A DNA stretch of 13,200 bases from PVC group bacterium (ex Bugula neritina AB1) (GTDB taxonomy: Bacteria; GCA-001730085), in contig MDLB01000061.1 of NCBI GenBank assembly GCA_001730085.1, positions 1 through 13,200 on the forward strand. The letters are read 5' to 3'. Each line of letters starts with the position of its first letter. The first letter of the stretch is position 1. A model generated the notes under the pieces. It was given only the letters and a program-made list of their open reading frames with translations, did no database searches and had not been told where the DNA came from. The translations under genes and the position numbers were made by a program. Of this stretch, positions 7,241-13,200 are shown piece after piece.

Positions 7241-8726
7241 CGTATTTCTCCAACCAATTAATCAAAAGACGCACACCAAAACCTGTTGCATGTTTCGGGA
7301 TATATCCATTTCCTCCTTTAGAGCTATTAGCAACACCTGCAATATCAATATGAGCCCAAGCTGTATCTTTAACAAACTCTTGCAAAAAAGCAGCTGCCGT
7401 TATAGAGCCCGCAGCACCTTTGCCAATATTCGACAAATTATTTAAATCAGCTAAATCTCCTTTCATCGCTTCAGAATATTCTTTATAAAGAGGTAATCTC
7501 CAAAGACGTTCACCTGTATTTTCACCTGATTCAAAAAGGTTCTTTGCCAGTTGGTCATCATTGGCAAAAAGTCCGGCAATATTGTTACCTAAACAAACGA
7601 CAATAGCACCTGTCAAGGTTGCCAAATCCACTAATTGTGTCGGATTATATTTCTCACACACATACGTCAAAGCATCAGCAAGAACTAACCTTCCCTCTGC
7701 ATCTGTATTTTTGATTTGGACCGTCTTTCCAGAGTAAGACTTATAAATATCTCCAGGAAAATATGATTTACTACCAATAGAATTACAAGCTGTCGCAACA
7801 GCACACACAAGGTTAACTTTTAGACCCAACTCAACAGCAGTTTTAAATAAACCCAAACTAACTGCAGCTCCTGCCATGTCGTATCTCATGGACTCTATAT
7901 GGCCAGAAGGTTTTAAATTCAAGCCACCGCTATCGAAGGTTATACCCTTACCTACAACTGCTCGAATATCTTTTGATTCAGGAGCCCCTTTATATTCCAA
8001 AACAATCAAGCGAGGAGGGTAATTAGAACCTTGCCCAACAGCTTTTAATAGTCCCATCCCCTTCTCATCTATCTCTTTTTCATCAAAGATAGTTACCTCA
8101 CAATTCTTATGAGCACTCGCTAGTTCTTTAGCTTTTTCAGCCAAATAAACAGGGGTCACAACATGTGCCATATCGTTAACTAAGTCTCGCGTGTAACAAG
8201 TCCCTTCTGCTAAAACCCTAGCATATTCAAGAACTTCAGAAGAAAACTCTTCTCCAACATATTCAACTTTTTCTATATTTTTAAAGCCTTCACTTTTTTG
8301 ATCAGACTTATACTTGTCAAAAACATACGTCGACAAAACGGTAGCTTCCACAAAAGCTTGGGATATATCTTTGGGTTGTAATAAAGAAAGTTTAGGAAAA
8401 AACAAAGAAACTTCATCTTTTTTAAAAGTCTTAGCTTTGGACAAAGCCAACCCAACAGACGTGCGTATTTTTTCCAAGTCAATCTCTTTGGGAATCCCCA
8501 ACCCCACATACATCTCTATTTGATTTTTTTTGTAAAAAACAACGGACTCTTTGTAATCACCGGTAAAGTGCTCAACATCATTAGCTTGATCCTTTGTTAA
8601 AAAAAAGATGTGTACGCTTGTTCGTGGCAAAAGAGTTTTTTCTATTTTCAACATATATTTTTCCATCCATTTGTAAAAATCGTTTTTAAAGTCATGAAAA
8701 ACTCGAAGATCGTCCTCAAATAACAC
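7233..8726 (-). CDS. pepA: M17-family leucyl aminopeptidase (cytosolic-looking paralogue)
   Basis: The 497 residues match the usual PepA length. Core residues are complete: Lys260 and Asp265 in VGKGITFDSGG, Lys272, Asp283, then Asp342, Glu344 and Arg346 in NTDAEGR. The N-terminal domain runs from about residue 35 (TSVHIFFLTK). No signal peptide is seen in this frame, so it should act in the cytosol in peptide turnover. The start is uncertain: 8726 is GTG with a weak RBS, and ATG codons at residues 21 and 25 are alternatives that would leave the core intact. A different frame just upstream (8743) encodes a short basic-hydrophobic peptide, discussed in the findings. The gene heads an overlapping three-gene unit with the exported paralogue and the CsgG-like protein. 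Confidence 0.93.
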   Translation of the reverse strand: MLFEDDLRVFHDFKNDFYKWMEKYMLKIEKTLLPRTSVHIFFLTKDQANDVEHFTGDYKESVVFYKKNQIEMYVGLGIPKEIDLEKIRTSVGLALSKAKTFKKDEVSLFFPKLSLLQPKDISQAFVEATVLSTYVFDKYKSDQKSEGFKNIEKVEYVGEEFSSEVLEYARVLAEGTCYTRDLVNDMAHVVTPVYLAEKAKELASAHKNCEVTIFDEKEIDEKGMGLLKAVGQGSNYPPRLIVLEYKGAPESKDIRAVVGKGITFDSGGLNLKPSGHIESMRYDMAGAAVSLGLFKTAVELGLKVNLVCAVATACNSIGSKSYFPGDIYKSYSGKTVQIKNTDAEGRLVLADALTYVCEKYNPTQLVDLATLTGAIVVCLGNNIAGLFANDDQLAKNLFESGENTGERLWRLPLYKEYSEAMKGDLADLNNLSNIGKGAAGSITAAAFLQEFVKDTAWAHIDIAGVANSSKGGNGYIPKHATGFGVRLLINWLEKYDG

Positions 8727-8785
8727 AAAAACTTTCTTGTCATTCTTTTAATAAATCACATAGGGTATTTTGTAATAACCTCGGT

Positions 8786-8815
8786 ATTTTAAGAAATGTT
8801 TATTCTCTTTCTCAA
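8786..8815 (-). promoter_or_regulatory. Predicted promoter of the aminopeptidase operon
   Basis: On the minus strand TTGAGA (8815-8810) is followed by an 18-bp spacer and TAAAAT (8791-8786). The bases around the -10, TTAAAATAC, match the start of the 21-bp metX/menC block. The -10 lies about 60 bp before the GTG start. Confidence 0.4.
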
Positions 8816-8903
8816 AGGGAATCTATTGTATCACAGTTGTTTATTCTTGCATATTTAAAAGCAATAAATAACATCATAAAATAATTTAAACAAAAAAATC
8901 CTT

Positions 8904-9389
8904 TCAAATTATAATCTTTTTTGCGCATAAATCTAAAATAAAAGGCCTATATTTTAAATCGTATAGTCTTTTGATTTTGAAATTTTTAATGTCTACATCA
9001 AAAGAAACAAACTTCTTAAGGGATATATACATCTTTAGCAACCTATCTTTATCTTTTTTTCCACTAAGAGTGGGTTTTTCTAGAAAAATTGACTTTTCTA
9101 ATTGCTTCAATAAGGATTTAAATGCACAAGTAAATGCTTCTATATGAGAAAGACTCCTCTGCTCAGAAAGGTCACTTCTTATCTTATCTATACTCTCTTT
9201 CAAGTAAGAAAGGGTAAAAGCTATATCACTTTCAACTTTATCTTCTATAAAAGGTTCTCCTAATAAAAGCTCTTTGATGCCTAATAAGTGAGAACCCAAT
9301 AAAACACCTCTATTACTCTCATATAAATCTTCAGCTTTCAAAGGTATAAAACTACTACTACCGTAACTAAAATAATAGTTAAGTTCCAT
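8904..9389 (-). CDS. 3' portion of the broken gene: 161-residue hypothetical segment
   Basis: Open from about 9416 with the first ATG at 9389, ending at 8904. The product is helical and charged (SYLKESIDKIRSDLSEQ, then LLKQLEKSIFLEK), with no signal peptide and no recognised motif. The ATG lacks a Shine-Dalgarno and the open frame continues upstream of it, so it is more likely the C-terminal part of the disrupted gene than an independent gene. Confidence 0.4.
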   Translation of the reverse strand: MELNYYFSYGSSSFIPLKAEDLYESNRGVLLGSHLLGIKELLLGEPFIEDKVESDIAFTLSYLKESIDKIRSDLSEQRSLSHIEAFTCAFKSLLKQLEKSIFLEKPTLSGKKDKDRLLKMYISLKKFVSFDVDIKNFKIKRLYDLKYRPFILDLCAKKIII

Positions 9390-9498
9390 GGTACAATGCC
9401 CTACAACTTTTTTTACCCGGTTCTGCAGTCATAGGTTGTTCTCCAGAAGCTAATTCTTTTAACTTGGCCAATAGATTTAGCTTCTTACTAAGAGTCTC
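9379..9498 (-). pseudogene. Fourth, short frame segment of the broken gene
   Basis: Between the third and fifth segments the coding-like signal continues in another frame as ETLSKKLNLLAKLKELASG, then QPMTAEPGKKS. It bridges what would otherwise be a 98-bp gap. The next shift fits the A7 run at 9408-9414, after which the fifth frame reads VVGHCTMELNYYFSYG. Confidence 0.4.
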
Positions 9499-9733
9499 TC
9501 ACCACTCCTCTTTCTTCCTCATGATAAAAACAGTCTTGAATTTCTACCAAAAAATTGCTAAATTTCTCATTTTCCTTTAAATCTTCATGATCCTGTAAAA
9601 GCGTGTTGATTTTTAGAAAATCAGGCTGAACGTTAAAGTATCTTTGGAAAGCTACAGACATTTCTAATATTTTTTCTTTATCTGGTGTTGATATATCAGA
9701 GTCTTTACCACAATATTTTTTAGCTACCATCAA
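9488..9733 (-). pseudogene. Third frame segment of the broken gene
   Basis: It encodes 81 residues (YCGKDSDISTPDKEKIL, then VAFQRYFNVQPDFLKINTLL) ending in ERGVVRDS. It overlaps the second segment by only 14 bp, so the shift must fall between 9720 and about 9736. It begins at TTG followed by ATG, without a ribosome site. Confidence 0.45.
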
Positions 9734-9953
9734 TGACTAAGCATTTTATTTTATTTGAAAAAGCCTCTACTTCTTGAGAATCAAGTCTATCGATATCAAA
9801 CACTATTGGACCTATCGATTTATCCTTATCAAAAAAACTTTCCTTCAGATCCGGTAAACCTTGTGAACCTTTTTTTCCTACTTCAGGAAGACGAAGAGAG
9901 CTCTCTTTCAGAATGACCAACCAGCCCTCCTCCTCCGGAAAGAAGAAAAGCAA
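9720..9953 (-). pseudogene. Second frame segment of the broken gene
   Basis: It encodes LRLPEVGKKGSQGLPDL and then FFDKDKSIGPIVFDIDRLDS before a TAA. The open frame overlaps the first segment by 71 bp. LRLPE matches SRSLPE of the first segment in an internal repeat, so I place the junction near 9890-9905. There is no ATG and no RBS. Confidence 0.45.
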
Positions 9954-10695
9954 ATTCTTTCTCAGGAAGACTCCTCGACAGTTCTCTTTCCAAAGGCCTA
10001 TCTACTTCTTCTGTTTCAGTAAGATTACTGCAGTCTTCATTATCGAGAACTAACATAGAAGATTCATAGCAACTAACGTAATCAATAACAGGAATCATAG
10101 TCTTAGCATCAAGGCGAATTGTATTTCCAGGTTGTAACATGGATATTAGGTTATCTATATTCCTTATCATAGAAAGTAATTCTTCAAAACTACTATCATA
10201 AAAGGATTCAAAAGAGAAAGATCTTTTAATCTTATTTCTCTTGATCTGTACAACCAGCTTCTCTATTGTTGCAATCGATACAGAAGAAAAACCTTCTCCT
10301 AATGGATCTAAAGAAAAGCTTTTAATATCATTTTTATATATATAATCTTCATATTTATCACAAAGATATATCCACAAAGTAAGCCTACTCTCTAGCAAAA
10401 GAATCCTTGACCTAATCTTTTTCAAACTTAAGATGTAGTCTTCCCAATCACTTTTTCTGTTAAGAATATCGATCTCGAGGCGCTCTAACTGTTGTAAAAA
10501 AAACTGAATCCAAGATCGGATAGAATCTTTTTTATAACTTCGAGGCCTCTTAAATCTTTTAGATGTAAAACTATGTCTCATGTTTTCTAAACTAACTAAA
10601 GCAGACTGAGGCCCCAAAGAGAAAGAAAAATCAGAAAAAACCGATAAACAAAAAAACTGTATAGCTATATAGTAAAATATTTTTTTAATCAACAC
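9883..10695 (-). CDS. 5' portion of the broken gene: 270-residue exported protein, function unknown
   Basis: This is the longest intact piece of the frameshifted gene. The GTG at 10695 is preceded by AGAGG with 5-nt spacing, so the start is convincing. Residues 1-26 form a signal peptide (KK, hydrophobic stretch, FSFS before LGPQ). Residues 50-110 are basic and helical. The C-terminus is low-complexity (SGGGG, then SERELSSSS) and probably runs out of frame in the last few residues. If translated as it stands it would give a secreted protein of about 27 kDa after cleavage. It starts 63 bp after the menC stop on the same strand. Confidence 0.5.
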   Translation of the reverse strand: MLIKKIFYYIAIQFFCLSVFSDFSFSLGPQSALVSLENMRHSFTSKRFKRPRSYKKDSIRSWIQFFLQQLERLEIDILNRKSDWEDYILSLKKIRSRILLLESRLTLWIYLCDKYEDYIYKNDIKSFSLDPLGEGFSSVSIATIEKLVVQIKRNKIKRSFSFESFYDSSFEELLSMIRNIDNLISMLQPGNTIRLDAKTMIPVIDYVSCYESSMLVLDNEDCSNLTETEEVDRPLERELSRSLPEKEFAFLLSGGGGLVGHSERELSSSS

Positions 10696-10758
10696 CTCTA
10701 CCTCTGTTTTGTCAAAAAAAAGTCACACATTTTATTTTATTCTTATATGAATTTCTTT

Positions 10759-11649
10759 TTAAGAGAAAAACCATTTCTCTGTGTCTAAACCAGCAGCAAT
10801 ATCTTCTTGTTGCCATGCACATGCCAAATGCTTTAAAGCATCTATCCCTATATCAGATTCAAAAGATGAACTGACTACACAGTGACAAGAAGCACCTCTA
10901 GCTTTTTCCTCTATTCTACGCAAAGCTTCAATCCCTCCAAGAAGTGTAGGCTTTAAAATAATCGCATAAACCTTCGGCAAAAATTTTTCCCACTCCCAGT
11001 CATCTTTATATAAACTTTCATCTAAAGCTAATTTTAAAGATGTTTCCCTTTCTAAAAGAGGTAAGTCAGTCGGTGAAGCGCACGGTTCTTCAATATAATC
11101 TATCGGCAAACTTTCCATTTTTTTACAGAAAAAAATGGCATCACTCAAATCCCACTTTCGGTTAACATCTAAACGTATTTTACGAGGGCTAAACTCCTTC
11201 ACAATGTAAGAAATTTTGGAAATATCTTCCCTCAAAGAGCTTTCTCCAACCTTAACCTTAATCACATCATTATGAGAAATAGAAATCCTCTCATGATAGA
11301 GCTTTGCGATGCGCAAGTCATCTCGAGATAAAAAGTCACCTCTGGACCAAAATTTTGTTAAAGAAATCTCTTTTTTTTGAGCTTGATATTTTGACATAGC
11401 GACATCAATAGCCCAACAAAGTGAAGGAAGAGAAGCGGTTTTCTTACCTTTTAACCACAAATCAACCTCTTCCTTAACATCATCATAAGACTCTTTAGAA
11501 AAACCCGGTAAAGGAGCACAATCCCCTGTCCCAAAATATTTGCCATCTCCGACAGTAATCAAAATACCTTGTCGTGTCTTCATTGTTAATGGTTGCCTAG
11601 GCAAAGAAAACTTCAAAGACAAACTATACGGTTTTGCTTTTTTAATCAT
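10759..11649 (-). CDS. menC: o-Succinylbenzoate synthase MenC (enolase superfamily)
   Basis: The 296-residue protein dehydrates SHCHC to o-succinylbenzoate in menaquinone synthesis. Visible residues are the lid motif CAPLPGFSKES (44-54), KVK with Lys131 and Lys133, and RLDVNRKW with metal ligand Asp161. They continue with IEEP with Glu187, LALDES with Asp210, catalytic Lys233 in ILKPTLLGG, VVSSSFES (258-265) and GLDTEKWF (287-294). The Lys131/Lys133/Asp161 positions equal those of E. coli MenC. Dipeptide epimerases share this fold, but the KPTLLGG, SSSFES and GLDT motifs together with neighbouring menA favour MenC. No clear RBS precedes the ATG; a predicted promoter lies about 130 bp upstream in the menA-menC gap. 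Confidence 0.9.
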   Translation of the reverse strand: MIKKAKPYSLSLKFSLPRQPLTMKTRQGILITVGDGKYFGTGDCAPLPGFSKESYDDVKEEVDLWLKGKKTASLPSLCWAIDVAMSKYQAQKKEISLTKFWSRGDFLSRDDLRIAKLYHERISISHNDVIKVKVGESSLREDISKISYIVKEFSPRKIRLDVNRKWDLSDAIFFCKKMESLPIDYIEEPCASPTDLPLLERETSLKLALDESLYKDDWEWEKFLPKVYAIILKPTLLGGIEALRRIEEKARGASCHCVVSSSFESDIGIDALKHLACAWQQEDIAAGLDTEKWFFS

Positions 11650-11764
11650 TCATTTATTATTTTAGACAAACCTTACAAAAAATAAATTTTCTTAAACTTG
11701 TATTTAAAATTTTTATTGTTCAAAAATAAAGACCATCTTGATTAAAACTTAAACTTTCTTCAAT

Positions 11765-11787
11765 AAAATATATGGCGTATTTTAACA
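11765..11787 (-). promoter_or_regulatory. 21-bp element shared with metX (copy 2), predicted extended -10 promoter of menC
   Basis: The minus strand (11785-11765) repeats the 1933-1953 block exactly, 115 nt before the menC ATG. TGTTAAAAT (11787-11779) is an extended -10; the -35 is poor. ACGCC follows the -10 as a GC-rich discriminator. It implies that menC can be transcribed separately from menA. Confidence 0.5.
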
Positions 11788-11864
11788 GCAATCTCGATTA
11801 TTTTTAAAAAAAAATTTTTATAGTATTTTTTTCCGGCAAAGGCTATATAGAATCTTATAAAAAA

Positions 11865-12779
11865 CTATTTTGTTCTAAATAAAATAAAAGAAAGATAAAT
11901 AGAGTAAATAAGAAAAGCCTTTCCTGTCTTTTTTAAAAGATTTTTCAAATGATCAAGCTCTATTCGATCAAAAACCCATATTTCTTTCAAAGTAGAATAC
12001 CAAGTGATCCCCAAACAAGAAAGAGTTAAAAGAGACAAGCCCAAGCTCACATCTCTAAGATATAAAACATGTATAAAAATAATATACGGCAAAAAAATAA
12101 AAAAAATGTATTCAAATCTAGAAAACCGTGGACCAAAAAAAACCGCTAATGTTTTTTTCCCTGCCCGACGATCTCCTTCGATATCTCTCCAATTATTTGC
12201 TGTTATCAAAGAAATAGAAAAACAGCCGATGGCGATCCCAATATAAATAGCAAAAAGACTGATCTCATAAGTCTGTATATAGAAAGCAGAAGCCACAGCA
12301 ATGGGACCAAAAAAAAGAAAAGCCATCGGATCTCCCAGTCCATAATAAGCATAGGGCTTTGAACCTCCTGTATACAGATAGCTCGCACATATACTCACGC
12401 TCATCAAAATGAATAAAAAACTATGAATATATACCCCAAAGTGAACTCCAACGAAAAACGCTATCGTATAAACAAACATTATCGCTTTACGCATAGCGGA
12501 CTCGGAAACAAGTTTAGCCTGCATCACACGTAAAGGACCCACACGGTCAGCATTATCAGCGCCGTTTATCGTGTCATAATAGTCATTCGTCAAGTTTGCC
12601 CCAATTTGTAAAGATAAAATCCCTAGAAGAGATAAAAGAATATTCACAACAGACAATCTGTTATAACAAAGTGCAGTAACAACCATTATCGGACACAAGG
12701 AAACCCACAAAGTATTAGGTCTAATAGCTATCCACCATATTTTGGAAAAATTCAAGATTTTCAATAAGAACTCAAACAC
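11865..12779 (-). CDS. menA: 1,4-Dihydroxy-2-naphthoate polyprenyltransferase MenA
   Basis: The 304-residue UbiA-superfamily inner-membrane enzyme attaches the polyprenyl chain to DHNA, giving demethylmenaquinone. MenA hallmarks are IRPNTLWVS near the N-terminus (19-27), the first Asp motif ANLTNDYYD (61-69), DRVGPLR (78-84), YTGGSKPYAYYGLG (136-149) and the second Asp motif NNWRDIEGD (195-203) followed by AGKKTLAVFFG. Hydrophobic segments fill the rest, consistent with eight or nine helices. The start is GTG at 12779 with AGGGG 9 nt upstream. It is followed by menC on the same strand after 215 bp, so two enzymes of the classical (not futalosine) route sit together; the other men genes are not in the window. 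Confidence 0.92.
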   Translation of the reverse strand: MFEFLLKILNFSKIWWIAIRPNTLWVSLCPIMVVTALCYNRLSVVNILLSLLGILSLQIGANLTNDYYDTINGADNADRVGPLRVMQAKLVSESAMRKAIMFVYTIAFFVGVHFGVYIHSFLFILMSVSICASYLYTGGSKPYAYYGLGDPMAFLFFGPIAVASAFYIQTYEISLFAIYIGIAIGCFSISLITANNWRDIEGDRRAGKKTLAVFFGPRFSRFEYIFFIFLPYIIFIHVLYLRDVSLGLSLLTLSCLGITWYSTLKEIWVFDRIELDHLKNLLKKTGKAFLIYSIYLSFILFRTK

Positions 12780-12871
12780 GATTATTCACCCCTCACTTGT
12801 TTACTTTATTAAAAAACTTTTTGAAAAATAGGGCCTAGCCACAATCTCTAAAGAGAAATCTGCATTAAATG

Positions 12872-12903
12872 AAAAAAAAAGGCATAAAAGATTTCAATGC
12901 CTT
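12872..12903 (-). terminator. Rho-independent terminator
   Basis: On the minus strand AAGGCAT (12903-12897) pairs with ATGCCTT (12885-12879) around an 11-nt loop, and nine T's follow. It lies upstream of menA and would stop transcription arriving from the right. Confidence 0.6.
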
Positions 12904-12919
12904 ACCTAGCCTTACCTAC
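12900..12919 (+). repeat. Two tandem 10-bp units
   Basis: CCTTACCTAG is followed directly by CCTTACCTAC. The first unit contributes to the terminator stem. GGTAAGG, the reverse of the core, recurs in the next terminator (12994-13000). Probably a minor local duplication. Confidence 0.4.
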
Positions 12920-12966
12920 AACAAGAACTTTTCTCAAGGTTCTTATTAAGAGCGATTTCTATTTTG

Positions 12967-13006
12967 AAAAAAGACCCTATCTCAAATTAATGAGGTAAGG
13001 GCTTTT
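12967..13006 (-). terminator. Strong rho-independent terminator just beyond the IS right end
   Basis: On the minus strand CCCTTACCTCA (13001-12991) pairs with TGAGATAGGG (12984-12975) with one bulge and a 6-nt loop. AAAAG/CTTTT extends the base and a T-run (12972-12967) follows. It begins 16 bp past the element end, so it would end transcripts leaving tnpB. Confidence 0.7.
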
Positions 13007-13031
13007 CCAAAGTGATACTTCTTTGACATCC

Positions 13032-13053
13032 TCACCTACCTAAAGGAAGGTGA
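13032..13053 (-). repeat. Right-end hairpin of the right IS200/IS605 copy
   Basis: Identical to the hairpin at 148-169: TCACCT pairs with AGGTGA, with an internal T·T mismatch. It is the transposase recognition structure and the expected 3' scaffold of the TnpB guide RNA. Confidence 0.75.
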
Positions 13054-13065
13054 TTCCTAGATTTA

Positions 13066-13200
13066 CTAAGTAATTTTCTTAGCAACTAGGGGTTCTTGCT
13101 TCATAGAAATTCCTAACGGATTTTCTCCACAAGCTAACAAGGCATGCCCTGCCTCTAAGATATTACGCCCCGCATTACGGTCAGCGTTTGCACTGTAGCC
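13066..13200 (-). CDS. tnpB: TnpB C-terminal fragment, second copy
   Basis: The minus strand is open from 13200 to TAG at 13068-13066, encoding the same 44 residues as the left copy except that the last residue is Thr instead of Ala. The RuvC Asp in NADRNA is intact. The remaining differences from the left copy are silent (AAG/AAA, ATT/ATA). Confidence 0.9.
   Translation of the reverse strand, partial: GYSANADRNAGRNILEAGHALLACGENPLGISMKQEPLVAKKIT

Larger units (their letters stand above)
8904..10695 (-). pseudogene. Frameshifted gene for a large exported protein of unknown function
   Basis: Five consecutive minus-strand open segments abut or overlap end to end: 10695-9883, 9953-9720, 9733-9488, 9498-9379 and about 9416-8904. 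Each step moves the frame by net +1. The segments starting at 9953 and 9733 have only TTG codons at their heads and no ribosome site, so they read as pieces of one gene of about 595 codons rather than separate genes. The first piece starts with a signal peptide; all pieces are Lys/Glu/Ser-rich and helical in character. One shift maps to an internal repeat whose second unit is 2 nt short (9883-9909), and another to an A7 run (T7 on +, 9408-9414). Sequencing error or recoding are alternatives. No family recognised. Confidence 0.6.
13023..13200 (-). mobile_element. IS200/IS605-family element, right-end portion, second copy in inverted orientation
   Basis: Mirror of 1-178, with only three substitutions. 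All three fall in the last codons of tnpB, while the non-coding tail is identical. The element ends at TCAA (13026-13023). The left end is outside the window. Confidence 0.88.

Noticed and set aside
8812-8928. 38-codon minus-strand frame beginning MRKKDYNLKGFF that follows the broken gene
   Set aside because: Short, A/T-driven, no RBS, and it overlaps the predicted aminopeptidase promoter. The frame step from the preceding segment is also opposite in sign to the others.

Overview
The window is 13.2 kb of AT-rich bacterial DNA carrying ordinary metabolic genes plus several exported proteins of unclear role. Several products have Gram-negative-style signal peptides, and none of the genes is phage- or plasmid-like. 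MetX–MetW pairing is commonest in Proteobacteria. The MenA/MenC pair shows a classical menaquinone route, and the low GC, a broken gene and IS copies fit a host-associated or genome-eroding Gram-negative bacterium. The phylum cannot be fixed from this sequence: a proteobacterial or chlamydia-like endosymbiont are both possible.

Both window ends are the 3' end of the same IS200/IS605-family element in inverted orientation. Each carries the last 44 codons of tnpB and the right-end hairpin, and the right ends face inward (1-178 on +, 13023-13200 on -). They match at 176 of 179 positions. Because both stop at exactly the same base inside tnpB, the window ends may be assembly breaks at a repeat rather than biological ends.

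Plus strand, 301-3762: a 491-residue protein with a signal peptide and about four C-terminal membrane segments, then metX and metW, which overlap by 8 bp and form a methionine-biosynthesis operon. A non-coding stretch (3763-4604) holds tRNA-Phe(GAA) on the minus strand, a good promoter for it, and a diverged direct repeat of about 115 bp on either side of the tRNA.

Minus strand, 12779 down to 4605: menA, menC, a gene of about 1.8 kb broken by four frameshifts (8904-10695), and a three-gene overlapping operon. That operon consists of a cytosolic-looking M17 leucyl aminopeptidase, a second M17 aminopeptidase with an added signal peptide, and an exported protein with a CsgG/TolB-N-like domain followed by a probable beta-sandwich. 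Two rho-independent terminators (12967-13006 and 12872-12903) separate the right-hand IS from menA.

The most notable regulatory signal is a 21-bp block found exactly once upstream of metX and once upstream of menC. It has the same orientation and lies 113 and 115 nt before the start codons, and it looks like a shared -10/discriminator/start region. The most notable gene-level features are the exported aminopeptidase duplicate coupled to the CsgG-like protein, and the frameshifted exported-protein gene, whose internal repeat points to one of the lesions.
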